Part shown: one piece after another, positions 1 through 10,017 of the stretch | Numbering within the stretch: position 1 is the stretch's first letter | Layout of the letters: every line of letters starts with the position of its first letter | Assembly: GCF_029867415.1 (NCBI RefSeq) | Contig: NC_081183.1 | Location: forward strand, 112,691,061 to 112,755,060 | Source of the DNA: Vicia villosa | Lineage: Eukaryota > Streptophyta > Magnoliopsida > Fabales > Fabaceae | Direction: 5' to 3' | Length of the DNA stretch: 64,000 nt | Made by a program: the position numbers and the translations under genes | The notes under the pieces: generated by a model | The model's database searches: none | Seen by the model: the letters and a program-made list of their open reading frames with translations, nothing else | Told to the model about the DNA's origin: nothing

Positions 1-13
1 TGATGCGTGCCAA

Positions 14-1580
14 ATGGGGAAGCAAACGAGGATCTCTTTTAAATCTAAAAACATTGTTTCAACTACAAGACCTCTTGAACTTCTCCATATGGACCTCTTT
101 GGACCATCTAGAATAAAAAGTCTAGGTGGAAACTATTATGGGTATGTCATAGTTAATGACTTCTCTAGATATTGTTGGACGATTTTCTTAGCAAGCAAAA
201 GTGACACCTTCTCCGCATTTGAGAAATTTGCCAAGTTAATTCAAAATAAATTAAACACTACATAGCATCCATCCGAAGTGATCATGGGGGTGAGTTTGAA
301 AACCATCTCTTTGAAGAGTTTTGTGGCAATTATGGCATTAATCATAATTTCTCCGCACCACGAACTCCCTAACAAAATGGAGTTGTGGAACGTAAAAATC
401 GTGTGTTGGAAGAACTTGGGAGAACTATGATTAATGAACATGGGCTTCCAAAATATTTTTGGGCCGATGCCATTAATACGGCTTGTTATGTTCTGAATAG
501 GATCTTGATACGACCTATTCTAAACAAAACACCGTATGAACTCTTGAAAGGGAGAAAACCGAACATTTCTCACCTTCATGTATTTGGATGTAAGTGCTTT
601 GTTCTAAATCATGGAAAAGAAAATCTTGGCAAGTTTGATGCAAAAGCGGATGAGGGTATCTTTCTAGGATACGCTCAATCTAGTAAAGCTTATAGAGTAT
701 ACAACAAAAGGTTACATATTGTTGAATAGTCCGTACACGTCTCTTTTGATGAATCCTGTCCAAAAGTTGTCGGAAAAGGTTGTGTTCTTAATGGTGCAGG
801 TGTCTCAACTGAGAGTTTACTAAATGATCCGGATGCCAAGCTTCAGAAAGATAAAGAATCCCTCTTACCCAAGAATAATGAAGAGGAAGTGGATCAAACA
901 CCTAAAGAAAAAGTGGAAGACCAACCAAGCGAGAAGAGTGATCTTCCTCTTGCATGGAAATCTTCTAAGGACCATCCTATGGAGAACATTCTAGGAGACA
1001 TATCAAAAGGGGTGACAACACGGTCAAGGATAAGTAACTTTTGTTTTTATTATTCTTTCGTCTCTCAAATTGAGCCTAAAAACCCCAAAGATGCATTAGT
1101 TGATGAGCATTGGTACTTACTATGCAAGAAGAGCTAAACCAATTTAAGAGAAATGAGGTTTGGGACCTTGTCCCCCCTCCGCAGGACCATCGAGTAATTG
1201 GCACTAAATGGGTGTTTAGGAACAAACTAGACGAAAATGGTATCATCACCCGCAACAAGGCCCGTCTTGTTGCCCAAGGGTATAGCCAAGAGGAAGGGAT
1301 CGACTATGAGGAGACCTATGCTCCGGTCGCCCGACTTGAGGCAATACGCTTGTTAATTGCATTTGCATGTTCACAAAACTTTAAGCTTTATCAAATGGAT
1401 GTTAAGAGTGCATTTCTAAATGGGTTTATTAATGAAGAGGTTTATGTATCTCAACCTCCCGGATTTGAAAACATTGATTATCCTGATTATGTTTATAAAC
1501 TTAAGCGTGCCTTGTATGATTTAAAACAAGCTCCTAGAGCTTGGTACGAGCGGCTTAGCAATTTTCTAATTAATCAAGGT
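14..1580 (+). pseudogene. Cop-A pol, first block: integrase core and N-terminal half of reverse transcriptase
   Basis: The reading frame shows a copia integrase core with the first catalytic aspartate in LLHMDLFGP (about 85-110), the second in a SDHGGEF motif (about 275-300, different frame) and the catalytic glutamate in VERKNR (about 385-400). It is followed by the linker and the RT N-terminal half ([31 protein letters not shown]; 1110-1580). Breaks: a frameshift near 260, a CAA-to-TAA stop near 369-371, a TAG at 727-729 and a frameshift near 1112. The protein would bind and insert the cDNA and copy the RNA genome in the virus-like particle, but this copy cannot make it. The frame stops at 1580 only because Cop-I is inserted there. 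Confidence 0.9.
1576..1580. repeat. Target-site duplication AAGGT, left copy (Cop-I insertion)
   Basis: AAGGT directly precedes the left LTR of Cop-I and is repeated at 11225-11229 directly after its right LTR. Five bases is the normal copia duplication length. Removing Cop-I and one copy restores the Cop-A RT frame. Confidence 0.97.
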
Positions 1581-2787
1581 TGAAGGATAGAAAAACACTT
1601 AGAAAGGGGGGGTTTGAATAAGTGTAGCTTTAAAAACTTGACAGATAAAAATAAATTGCACAGTTATTTTTATCCTGGTTCGTTGTTAACTAAACTACTC
1701 CAGTCCACCCCCGCAGAGATGATTTACCTCAACTGAGGATTTAATCCACTAATCGCACGGATTACAATGGTTTTCCACTTAGTCAGCAACTAAGTCTTCC
1801 AGAGTCTTCTGATCACACACTGATCACTCCAGGAACAACTGCTTATATACCCTCTAAGACTTTCTAGAGTATTCTGATCCACACGATCACTCTAGTTACA
1901 ACCTGCTTAGATAACCTCTAAGACTTCCTAGAGTATTCTGATCCACACGATCACTCTAGTTCCTTACAACTTAATGTAATCAATTCTAAGAGTATTACAA
2001 TTGCTTCTTAAAAGCTATAATCACAAACTGTGATATTTCTCTTAACGTTTAAGCTTAATCTCACTAATATATTACAACAGCAATGTAGTGAGCTTTGATG
2101 AAGATGAAGATTCTGAGCTTTGAATAGAACAGAGTTTCAGCAAGTTAATATGAGTTTTTTTTGTTCAGGATCGTTAACCTTGCTTCTCATCAGAACTTCA
2201 TATTTATAGGCGTTGGAGAAGATGACCGTTGAGTGCATTTAATGCTTTGCGTGTTCCGTACAGCATCGCATTTAATGTTATACGCTTTTGTCAACTACCT
2301 CGAGCCTTGTTCACGCTGTGTCTATTGACGTTGCCTTTAGTAGCTTTTAACGTTCCTTTTGTCATTCAGCGTAGCTTGCCACTTGTACTTCCTTCTGATC
2401 TGATGTTTGTGAATACAGCGTTTGAATATCATCAGAGTCAAACAGCTTGGTGCAAAGCATCTTCTGATCTTCTGACCTTGAAGTGCTTCTGAGCGTGATA
2501 CCATCAGAACTTCAGTGCTTCTGATCTCATGTTCTTCTGATGCTTCCATAGACCCATGTTCTGATTCTGCTTCGACCATCTTCTGATGTCTTGGCAGACC
2601 ATGTTCTGATGTTGCATGCTGAACCCTTTGAGACAAAGCTTCTGAGCGCTGAATTATGCATACTCTTTATATATTTCCTGAAAAGGAAATTGCATTGGAT
2701 TAGAGTACCATATTATCTTAAGCAAAATTCATATTATTGTTATCATCAAAACTAAGATAATTGATCAGAACAAATCTCGTTCTAACA
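1581..2787 (-). repeat. Cop-I 3' LTR (1207 bp)
   Basis: On the minus strand it begins TGTTAGAACGAG (right end, 2787) and ends CTATCCTTCA (1581), so it has TG...CA ends. It is preceded in element orientation by the PPT at 2788-2801. It contains a TATA-like box (minus strand, about 2201-2208) and, near the U5 end (about 1797-1965), three tandem units with CTAGAGT...ACTCTAG inverted repeats. Identical in length to the 5' LTR. Confidence 0.97.
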
Positions 2788-2801
2788 ATCTCCCCCTTTT
2801 T
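2788..2801 (-). other. Cop-I polypurine tract
   Basis: On the minus strand AAAAAGGGGGAGAT lies directly against the TGTTAGAAC start of the 3' LTR, the normal place for plus-strand DNA priming. The same tract precedes the 3' LTR of Cop-C. Several decoy GGGGGAGA copies lie just upstream (2901-2955). Confidence 0.92.
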
Positions 2802-3054
2802 GATGATGACAAAAACATATATAAATGATATGAATTTGCGATCAGAAAGAGCAGACGGCAAAAGACAAATTACACAGCTATAGCATAAGCATATGAATAT
2901 GTCTCCCCCTGAGATTAACAATCTCCCCCTGAGATAAATAATCTCCCCCTGAAATAAATACTCGAAGAACTTTAATAAAAGACTTCCCTGATTATTTCGG
3001 TAGAGACGATCATATAAGCTTCTGTCTTCAGAGAATTCATAGCTTCTGACTTCT

Positions 3055-3375
3055 GCTTCCATTGGACAGCTTCAGAACTAGAATTTCTTTAGATCCCTAG
3101 AACACTCACAGCTTCTGATTCCTGCTTCCATCTAGGACAGCTTCAGAACTTGAATTTCTTTGATCTTCTGAACATTCACAGCTTCTGATTTCTGCTTCCA
3201 TTTAGGACAGCTTCAGAACTTGAATTTCTTTGATCTTCAGAACATTCACAGCTTCTGATTTCTGCTTCCATTTAGGACAGCTTCAGAACTTGAGTTTTCT
3301 GGATCTTTAGAACATTCACAGCTTCTGATTTCTGCTTCCCTCGGATAGCTTCAGAGCTTTGAATTTCTACCAACA
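3055..3375 (-). repeat. Tandem repeat in Cop-I 3'UTR (unit about 65 bp, five copies)
   Basis: Five imperfect copies of a roughly 65-bp unit containing the words CACAGCTTCTGATT, TGCTTCCAT, GGACAGCTTCAGAAC and TGAATTTCTTTGATC (as read on the plus strand). The same array on the opposite strand is present in Cop-C at about 43380-43640, so it is a family trait of the 3'UTR, not a local expansion. No ORF runs through it. Confidence 0.88.
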
Positions 3376-4118
3376 TCACTTCATGCTAGATTTGTATCAG
3401 AACATTGTTGAATGTACCAGAGCATCATCAGAGCATCTCTACATCCTGAAATGTTACAGAACAAAAACTAAACGACAAAAGTCAGCATGAACGAGTCAGA
3501 ACATAAAATGTATATTAGAACACATGATATGTATCAGAGCCATATAGGCTAAAATAATATATCAGAGCAAATAAAATAATATGTCAAAGCAAATAGACAA
3601 ATATGGATCAAATTCTGTTATCAGTGCTTCTGATTCATTCTTCTTTCTTGCTTCTGATTTCTGAAGCTTGACAGCACTCAGCTTGCTTCAGTTTCCATGA
3701 GCTTATTCTTTTTACAGAATAACACTTCTTATGGTTTTGCTTCTTGTGTTTGCTTTGAAGATTCTCTTCACTTCTTTATACCTGCAAAACACTTAAACCA
3801 TATAGAACTTGCAGTTCTTGTTAGTAAATGTGTGGGAGCTTTACCCAGCAACTGATAGATTAATCAAATCATTTATCATTTATCTTCTCCCCCTTTTTGT
3901 CATAACATCAAAAAGAATATGTCAAAAGATTCAGATGAATAAAACGACAAATAAAATCACTGGAATGTAAAAACAAAGAAACTTTTCATTGATAGTCAAA
4001 AGATATTACATGAGAGGATTTTTAACAAGCAGATGCAACAAGGAAAGAAACTACTAAGACCAAAGACTAAGACCCTAGCTAAGACAAAATCTGTGCCAGC
4101 ATGTCTTGAACCCTGTCA

Positions 4119-4529
4119 TTAGTTGCAGTTTTCCTTGCCATGAATTCTTGGGCTTCCAGGCGAGGGGTCAGGGAGACTTGATTCTGATGCAGATCTTCCA
4201 CAATCTTTATCAGAGACAACATTCTCAGCAGGTGAAAAAGAAGAGATTTCTTTGGAATGGGTTGAGGGAGAGGAAAGGTTAGATGAGGAGGAAGTTGAGT
4301 CTAGTAGGTAAAAAGATGAGGAAGAAGATGGAGATGATGGAGGGCTTTCACCAGGGGGTTGAAACACACGTCTAGAATAGTTTCCAGATAACTTTGCTTC
4401 GAATGGATTCACCTTGAGAGGGTCATAGGTGATCTTTATCTTTTTGGGTTTGGAAGAAGATGTTTCAACAGCTTTTCTCTTTTTGTTTTGATCATTTTCA
4501 TGGTTTCCTGGGCTTGATGAAGAGTTCAT
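4119..4529 (-). pseudogene. Cop-I env-like (third) ORF, shortened
   Basis: A 136-codon ORF starting at an ATG (4529). It has a basic stretch with KKIKITYDPLKVN, matching the KKQRVTYDPDKVN region in the middle of the Cop-C env-like protein, followed by a Ser/Pro-rich segment. The conserved N-terminal domain of the Cop-B and Cop-C proteins is missing, and the C-terminal QDMLA.ILS sequence occurs just beyond the stop in another frame. So it is an internally deleted and frameshifted copy of the SIRE-type env-like gene. I see no signal peptide or clear membrane segment. Function of this class is not established. Confidence 0.75.
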
Positions 4530-4993
4530 GATGGATTTGCAGATAATGAACAGCTAGGGTTGATATGAATGCAAAAAAAAATAGAGAAGGAAAACAAAGA
4601 CAGAGTGTAATAGAGAAAATATAAGAGGGAAAGAGAAGCGTTTGAAGAGTATTTAAAAGAAAATAAAATGAAACAAATGATGGATAGCATTTAATGTTAC
4701 GTGACATGAGGAGAGATAATAAAGACAAATGAGGTGACTAGCACAGTTACCTATGGTCGGCGTCCCTTCAACTGCACGCGCGCTTATCCATGAACAGTAA
4801 CGACAGGTTTACCATCCCGAGATAAAACGTTACAGCTGTTTTGCTTTAAAAGAGGTTCTGAATCAACTTAGACAATGAAACGTTAGTAATAACCGAATCA
4901 TAATTTCTAAAAGATTTCAATCAGAACTTCTGATTTAAAAAGAAATCCACATTCATTTCAGAAGATACTCATACGTAAGAACTTCTCATCTTC

Positions 4994-5877
4994 TCATTCT
5001 GGGCATAAATCCATACTGATGTTCTTCAGAATGAGCTTAAACCTATCTTCAGCTAGGGGTTTTGTAAAGATATCAGCCCATTGATGGTCTGTATCCACAA
5101 AGTTTAAAGATATAACACCCTTCTGAACATAGTCCCTTATGAAATGATGTTTAATCTCAATATGTTTAGCCTTTGAATGAAGAATAGGATTCTTAGATAA
5201 ACATATAGCAGAAGTATTATCACAGAATATAGGAATGTTACTCTCATATATCTGATAATCTTCTAACTGACTCTTCATCCAGAGCATCTGTGTACTGCAA
5301 CCAGCAGCAGCGACATATTCTGCTTCTGTTGTTGATAGAGCAATAGTTGCTTGCTTCTTGCTATACCAGGAGATCAAATGACTTCCAAGAAATTGGCAAC
5401 TTCCTGAAGTACTCTTTCTTTCAATTCTGTCTCCAGCATAGTCAGCATCGCAGAATCCTACTAAGTTGTATTCTTTAGATTTTCTGTAAACTAAGCCAAC
5501 ATTAGTAGTACCTTTCAGATACCTTAGAATTCTCTTAACAGCAGTTAAATGAGATTCTCTAGGATCTGATTGGAATCTAGCACACAAACAAACACTGAAC
5601 AGAATGTCAGGTCTAGAAGCAGTCAAATATAGAAGAGATCCAATCATACCTCTGTATAACTTCTGATCTACCTTCTTACTTACCTCATCCTTACCTAGGA
5701 TGCATGTTGGATGCATAGGAGTTTTGGCTTCTTTGCAGTCTAGAAGATTAAACTTCTTCAGAAGTTCCTTCACATACTTGGTTTGGTGAACATACGTTCC
5801 TTCTGATGTTTGATTTATTTGTATTCCAAGGAAATACTTGAGTTCTCCCATCATGCTCATTTCAAACTCAGCCTCAT
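4994..5877 (-). pseudogene. Cop-I pol, 3' part: end of RT plus RNase H, shifted out of frame
   Basis: Continues pol after the frameshift. Begins with EMSMMGELKYFLG (RT thumb and connection region) and runs into a copia RNase H: CDADYAGD near 5440, the acidic STTEAEY motif near 5320, CDNTSAI near 5210 and the closing ADIFTKPLAEDRFK near 5050. It ends at a stop at 4994-4996. Compared with Cop-B, one base is missing at about 5874 (ATGAGG where the relative has ATGCAGG). This puts RNase H out of frame with the upstream RT and ends the upstream frame after 15 nt. Otherwise the segment is open for 288 codons. Confidence 0.93.
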
Positions 5878-8127
5878 AGACTCAGCAAACTCCTTTCCAA
5901 GTGTAGCATTAGATGTTCCAAAAATAATATCATCTACATATATTTGACAGATTAAAATATCCCTTTTAAAGGTTTTACAAAAGAGAGTAGTGTCCACTTT
6001 TCCTCTAGTGAAACCATTATCCAGAAGGAAAGAACTTAAGCATTCATACCAAGCTCTGGGAGCTTGTTTCAATCCATACAACGATTTCTTTAGTTTAAAA
6101 ACATGATTAGGAGACATAGAGTCTTCAAAACCAGGAGGTTGATGGACATAAACTTCTTCATCTATATAACCATTTAAGAAGGCACTCTTAACATCCATCT
6201 GATAGAGAGTGATGTTATGTTGAGTGGCAAATGAAATTAATAGACGAATAGATTCTAACCTGGCCACTGGTGCAAAGGTTTCTGTATAGTCAATCCCTTC
6301 TTGCTGACTATAACCCTGAGCCACCAGTCTGGCTTTGTTCCTTACCACTTCACCTTTCTCACTGAGCTTGTTTCTGAAGACCCATTTTGTACCGATTATA
6401 TTGAATCCATCTGGTCTAGGAACAAGATCCCAAACATCATTCCTTGTAAACTGAGTCAGTTCTTCTTGCATAGCAATTATCCAGTCTGGATCTTCTAGAG
6501 CATGATCAACAGAAGTTGGCTCGATCAAAGATACAAGACCTAATTGACAATCTGCATTGTTCTTAAGGAATGCTCTTGTTCTGATTGGATCATCCTTCTT
6601 TCCAAGAATGACATCTTCTGAATGACCAGAGATGAGTCTGGATGATCTTCTGACAGATGGTTCTTCAGAAATGCTTAGATTCTCCAGAGAAGCTGATACT
6701 TGATCTTCAGATTCTTTGCTTCTGAGAAGCTCTGCTTCTGATGCGTTGGTTCTTGGCTCAATAGCTTCTGATATATCAATATCACAATCTGCAAAATTAT
6801 CAAACTGCTTTGGTTTTTCAGAACCAAGCTTATCATCAAACCTGATATTGATTGATTCTTCTACAATCAATGTTTCAGTATTGTATACTCTGTAGCCTTT
6901 TGAGCGTTCAGAATATCCAAGAAGGAAACATTTTTGTGCTTTGGAATCAAATTTACCAAGATGATCTTTAGTGTTCAGAATAAAGCATACACATCCAAAA
7001 GGATGGAAATATGAAATGTTGGGCTTTTTATTCTTCCACAATTCATAAGGAGTCTTATTTAGAATAGGTCTGATAGAGATTCTATTCTGAATATAGCATG
7101 CAGTGTTTATTGCTTCTGCCCAGAAATGCTTAGCCATATTGGTTTCATTGATCATGGTTCTGGCCATTTCTTGCAGAGTCCTATTCTTTCGTTCTACAAA
7201 TCCATTTTGCTGTGGAGTTCTAGGACAAGAGAAATCATGGGCAATACCATTTTCTTTGAAGAATTCTTCAAAGGATCTGTTCTCAAATTCACCACCATGA
7301 TCACTTCTAACCTTTATGATTTTACACTCTTTTTCAGATTGAATCTGAATGCAGAAATCAAAGAACACTGAATGAGACTCATCCTTGTGTTTCAAGAATT
7401 TTACCCACGTCCAGCGGCTATAATCATCTACGATGACTAATCCATATTTCTTCCCTCTGACAGATGCTGTTTTGACTGGGCCAAACAGATCAATGTGCAA
7501 GAGTTCTAATGGCCTTGAGGTAGAAACAACATTCTTGGACTTGAATGCAGGTTTGGAGAACTTGCCCTTCTGACATGCTTCACAAAGAGCATCTGATTTG
7601 AATTTCAGATTAGGGAGTCCTCTGACAAGATCCAGTTTGTTAATCTGAGAAATCTTTCTCAAACTAGCATGACCTAATCTTCTGTGCCAGACCCACTGCT
7701 CTTCAGAAACAGACATAAGACAAGTCACCTTCTGACTCATAAGATCTTGCAGATCTGTCTTATAAATGTTGTTCTTCCTCTTGCCTGTAAATAGGATTGA
7801 GCCATCCTTCTGATTTACAGCCTTGCAAGACTTTTGATTAAAGATTATATCATAACCATTGTCACTCAATTGACTGATAGATAAGAGGTTATGTGTTAAT
7901 CCTTCTACAAGAAGTACATTAGAAATGGAAGGAGAGTTACCAGACTTTATAGTTCCAGAGCCAATTATCTTGCCCTTCTGATCTCCTCCAAACTTGACTT
8001 CTCCTCCAGACTTAAGCACCAGGTCTTGGAACATAGACCTTCTTCCTGTCATGTGTCGTGAGCATCCAGAGTCCAGGTACCACGACATGTTGTGCTTTGT
8101 CCTTTTTGCAGCCAAGGATATCTGCAA
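5857..8127 (-). CDS. Cop-I pol: protease, integrase and most of reverse transcriptase
   Basis: A 756-codon frame. In order: copia aspartic protease with the WYLDSGCSRHMTG active-site block (residues about 16-28), the GAG-pre-integrase zinc region (WVWHRRLGHASLRKI, then C..C before QKGK), an integrase core with the D, D and E motifs in LLHIDLFG (about 210), RSDHGGEF (about 276) and VERKNR (about 310), and RT with [20 protein letters not shown] and YVDD (about 728). The frame is +1 relative to gag and overlaps it; no in-frame ATG precedes the protease block closely, so translation probably comes from a gag-pol frameshift, not its own start. It is truncated by the single-base deletion near 5874. 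Confidence 0.93.
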   Translation of the reverse strand: MQISLAAKRTKHNMSWYLDSGCSRHMTGRRSMFQDLVLKSGGEVKFGGDQKGKIIGSGTIKSGNSPSISNVLLVEGLTHNLLSISQLSDNGYDIIFNQKSCKAVNQKDGSILFTGKRKNNIYKTDLQDLMSQKVTCLMSVSEEQWVWHRRLGHASLRKISQINKLDLVRGLPNLKFKSDALCEACQKGKFSKPAFKSKNVVSTSRPLELLHIDLFGPVKTASVRGKKYGLVIVDDYSRWTWVKFLKHKDESHSVFFDFCIQIQSEKECKIIKVRSDHGGEFENRSFEEFFKENGIAHDFSCPRTPQQNGFVERKNRTLQEMARTMINETNMAKHFWAEAINTACYIQNRISIRPILNKTPYELWKNKKPNISYFHPFGCVCFILNTKDHLGKFDSKAQKCFLLGYSERSKGYRVYNTETLIVEESINIRFDDKLGSEKPKQFDNFADCDIDISEAIEPRTNASEAELLRSKESEDQVSASLENLSISEEPSVRRSSRLISGHSEDVILGKKDDPIRTRAFLKNNADCQLGLVSLIEPTSVDHALEDPDWIIAMQEELTQFTRNDVWDLVPRPDGFNIIGTKWVFRNKLSEKGEVVRNKARLVAQGYSQQEGIDYTETFAPVARLESIRLLISFATQHNITLYQMDVKSAFLNGYIDEEVYVHQPPGFEDSMSPNHVFKLKKSLYGLKQAPRAWYECLSSFLLDNGFTRGKVDTTLFCKTFKRDILICQIYVDDIIFGTSNATLGKEFAESMRLSLK

Positions 8128-9931
8128 TAGGAATAATCTTATCCTTAGGTACCCACATTTTCTTGGGTCCTTTCTTGTTAGATTTTCTCAAGTTCTGATT
8201 GAACTTGGGTTTAACATTGTAAGCAATAGGAGGAACAGCATGATAATTTTTAATGTGAGTTTCATGATATTTCCTAGGTTGTGTCACAAGCTTTTTGGTG
8301 TGTGTTATGTGAAAACTTTGAGCATGTGAAGTGTGCCTAATATCATGGGAGTGGCCATACTTGAACTGATCATACAATGGCTTGTATGTGAATTTCATTT
8401 CATCAACAGGTTCAAGTTTGTATGGGGTTTCACCCTCAAAACCAATGCCGACTCTTTTGTTTCCAGACACAGCATATATCATAGAAGCTAGCTGACTTCT
8501 GCCAATACTTCTAGATAAGAACTTCCTGAAACTTAAATCATATTCTTTCAGAATATGGTTTAGACTAGGAGTGGATTTTTCTGAATCAGAAGGAGATCCA
8601 ACATTATTGGATAATTTTAAAAGTTTTTCTTTTAATTCAGAATTTTCCAACTCAAGCTTCTTTGTTTCAAATTCAAATAGCTTTTTCAGCTTTTTGTATT
8701 TGAGACTAATCTGAGACTTGAATTCCAGAAGTTCTGTTAGACCGGAAACTAACTCATCTCTAGTAAGTTCAGAAAATACCTCTTCAGAATCTGATTCTGA
8801 TGTAGATTCTGATACGTCATCTTCTGTCGCCATCAGCGCACAGTTAGCCTGCTCATCTTCAGAGTCTGAATCATCTTCTGACTCATCCCAGGTTGCCATA
8901 AGACCTTTCTTCTTATGAAACTTCTTCTTGGGATTTTCCTTCTGAAGTTTTGGACATTCATTCTTGAAGTGTCCAGGCTCATTGCATTCATAGCACATGA
9001 CCTTCTTCTTGTCAAATCTTCTGTCATCAGAAGATTCTCCACGTTCAAATTTCTTTGAACTTCTGACGCCTCTGAACTTCCTTTGCTTGTTCTTCCAGAG
9101 TTGATTTAGCCTTCTGGAGATCAAGGACAGTTCATCTTCTTCTTCAGATTCTGATTCTTCAGGATCTTCTTCTCTAGCCTGAAAAGCGTTAGTGCATTTC
9201 TTGATATTGGATTTTAATGCAATAGACTTACCTTTCTTTTGAGGCTCATTTGCGTCCAGCTCTATTTCATGGCTTCTCAAGGCACTGATAAGCTCTTCCA
9301 GAGAAACTTCATTCAGATTCTTTGCAATCTTGAATGCAGTCACCATAGGACCCCATCTTCTGGGTAAGCTTCTGATGATCTTCTTTACGTGATCAGCCTT
9401 GGTGTATCCCTTGTCAAGAACTCTCAATCCAGCAGTAAGAGTTTGAAATATTGAAAACATCTTTTCAATGTCTTCATCATCCTCCATCTTGAAGGCTTCA
9501 TACTTCTGGATTAAAGCGAGAGCTTTAGTCTCCTTGACTTGAGCATTTCCTTCATGAGTCATTTTCAAAGACTCATATATGTCATAGGCCGTTTCCCTGT
9601 TAGATATCTTCTCATACTCAGCATGAGAGATAGCATTCAGCAAAACAGTTCTGCATTTATGATGATTCCTGAAAAGCTTCTTCTGATCATCATTCATTTC
9701 TTGCCTTGTCAGCTTTACGCCACTGGCATTTACTGGATGTTTGTAACCATCCATCAGAAGATCCCATAGATCACCATCTAGACCAAGAAAGTAACTTTCC
9801 AGTTTATCTTTCCAGTATTCAAAGTTTTCACCATCAAATACCGGCGGTCTAGTATAACCATTGTTACCGTTGTGTTGCTCAGCAGAGCCAGATGTAGATG
9901 CAGGTGTTGACTTTGCAGTTTCATCAGCCAT
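8012..9931 (-). CDS. Cop-I Gag polyprotein
   Basis: A 639-codon ORF whose ATG (9931) lies about 70 nt after the PBS. It has an N-terminal copia Gag domain (GYTRPPVFDGENFEYWKDKL near residues 26-45), the QVKETKALALIQKYE stretch, a Lys-rich region, and one CCHC zinc knuckle (CYECNEPGHFKNEC) at about residues 311-324. Ser/Glu/Asp-rich and coiled-coil-like segments follow. It forms the particle shell and binds genomic RNA. The last roughly 58 codons overlap the protease frame. No internal stop is present, which fits the very similar LTRs. Confidence 0.95.
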   Translation of the reverse strand: MADETAKSTPASTSGSAEQHNGNNGYTRPPVFDGENFEYWKDKLESYFLGLDGDLWDLLMDGYKHPVNASGVKLTRQEMNDDQKKLFRNHHKCRTVLLNAISHAEYEKISNRETAYDIYESLKMTHEGNAQVKETKALALIQKYEAFKMEDDEDIEKMFSIFQTLTAGLRVLDKGYTKADHVKKIIRSLPRRWGPMVTAFKIAKNLNEVSLEELISALRSHEIELDANEPQKKGKSIALKSNIKKCTNAFQAREEDPEESESEEEDELSLISRRLNQLWKNKQRKFRGVRSSKKFERGESSDDRRFDKKKVMCYECNEPGHFKNECPKLQKENPKKKFHKKKGLMATWDESEDDSDSEDEQANCALMATEDDVSESTSESDSEEVFSELTRDELVSGLTELLEFKSQISLKYKKLKKLFEFETKKLELENSELKEKLLKLSNNVGSPSDSEKSTPSLNHILKEYDLSFRKFLSRSIGRSQLASMIYAVSGNKRVGIGFEGETPYKLEPVDEMKFTYKPLYDQFKYGHSHDIRHTSHAQSFHITHTKKLVTQPRKYHETHIKNYHAVPPIAYNVKPKFNQNLRKSNKKGPKKMWVPKDKIIPIADILGCKKDKAQHVVVPGLWMLTTHDRKKVYVPRPGA

Positions 9932-9998
9932 CTTTTACTGAAGCGTTTTTCTCTTCCTGAATCTTTTCTAAACACGGTTAAGTGCTTGCACCTTAGAA

Positions 9999-10017
9999 CC
10001 GGCGCTCTGATGCCAAT
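9999..10017 (-). other. Cop-I primer-binding site
   Basis: On the minus strand ATTGGCATCAGAGCGCCGG follows the 5' LTR directly. TGGCATCAGAGC differs at one position from TGGTATCAGAGC, the usual complement of the 3' end of initiator methionine tRNA used by plant copia elements. Confidence 0.9.

Noticed and set aside
2337..2636. Roughly 100-codon ORFs on the U3 part of the copia LTRs (also at 10774-11073, 35370-35690, 44016-44297)
   Set aside because: They lie upstream of the TATA box, so outside the genomic transcript, and their frames switch between copies. The open frames follow from the CAGAA-rich sequence.
4119..4529. A host gene encoding a Ser/Pro-rich nuclear protein
   Set aside because: The YDPLKVN region matches the middle of the Cop-C env-like ORF and its position between pol and PPT is that of the third ORF.
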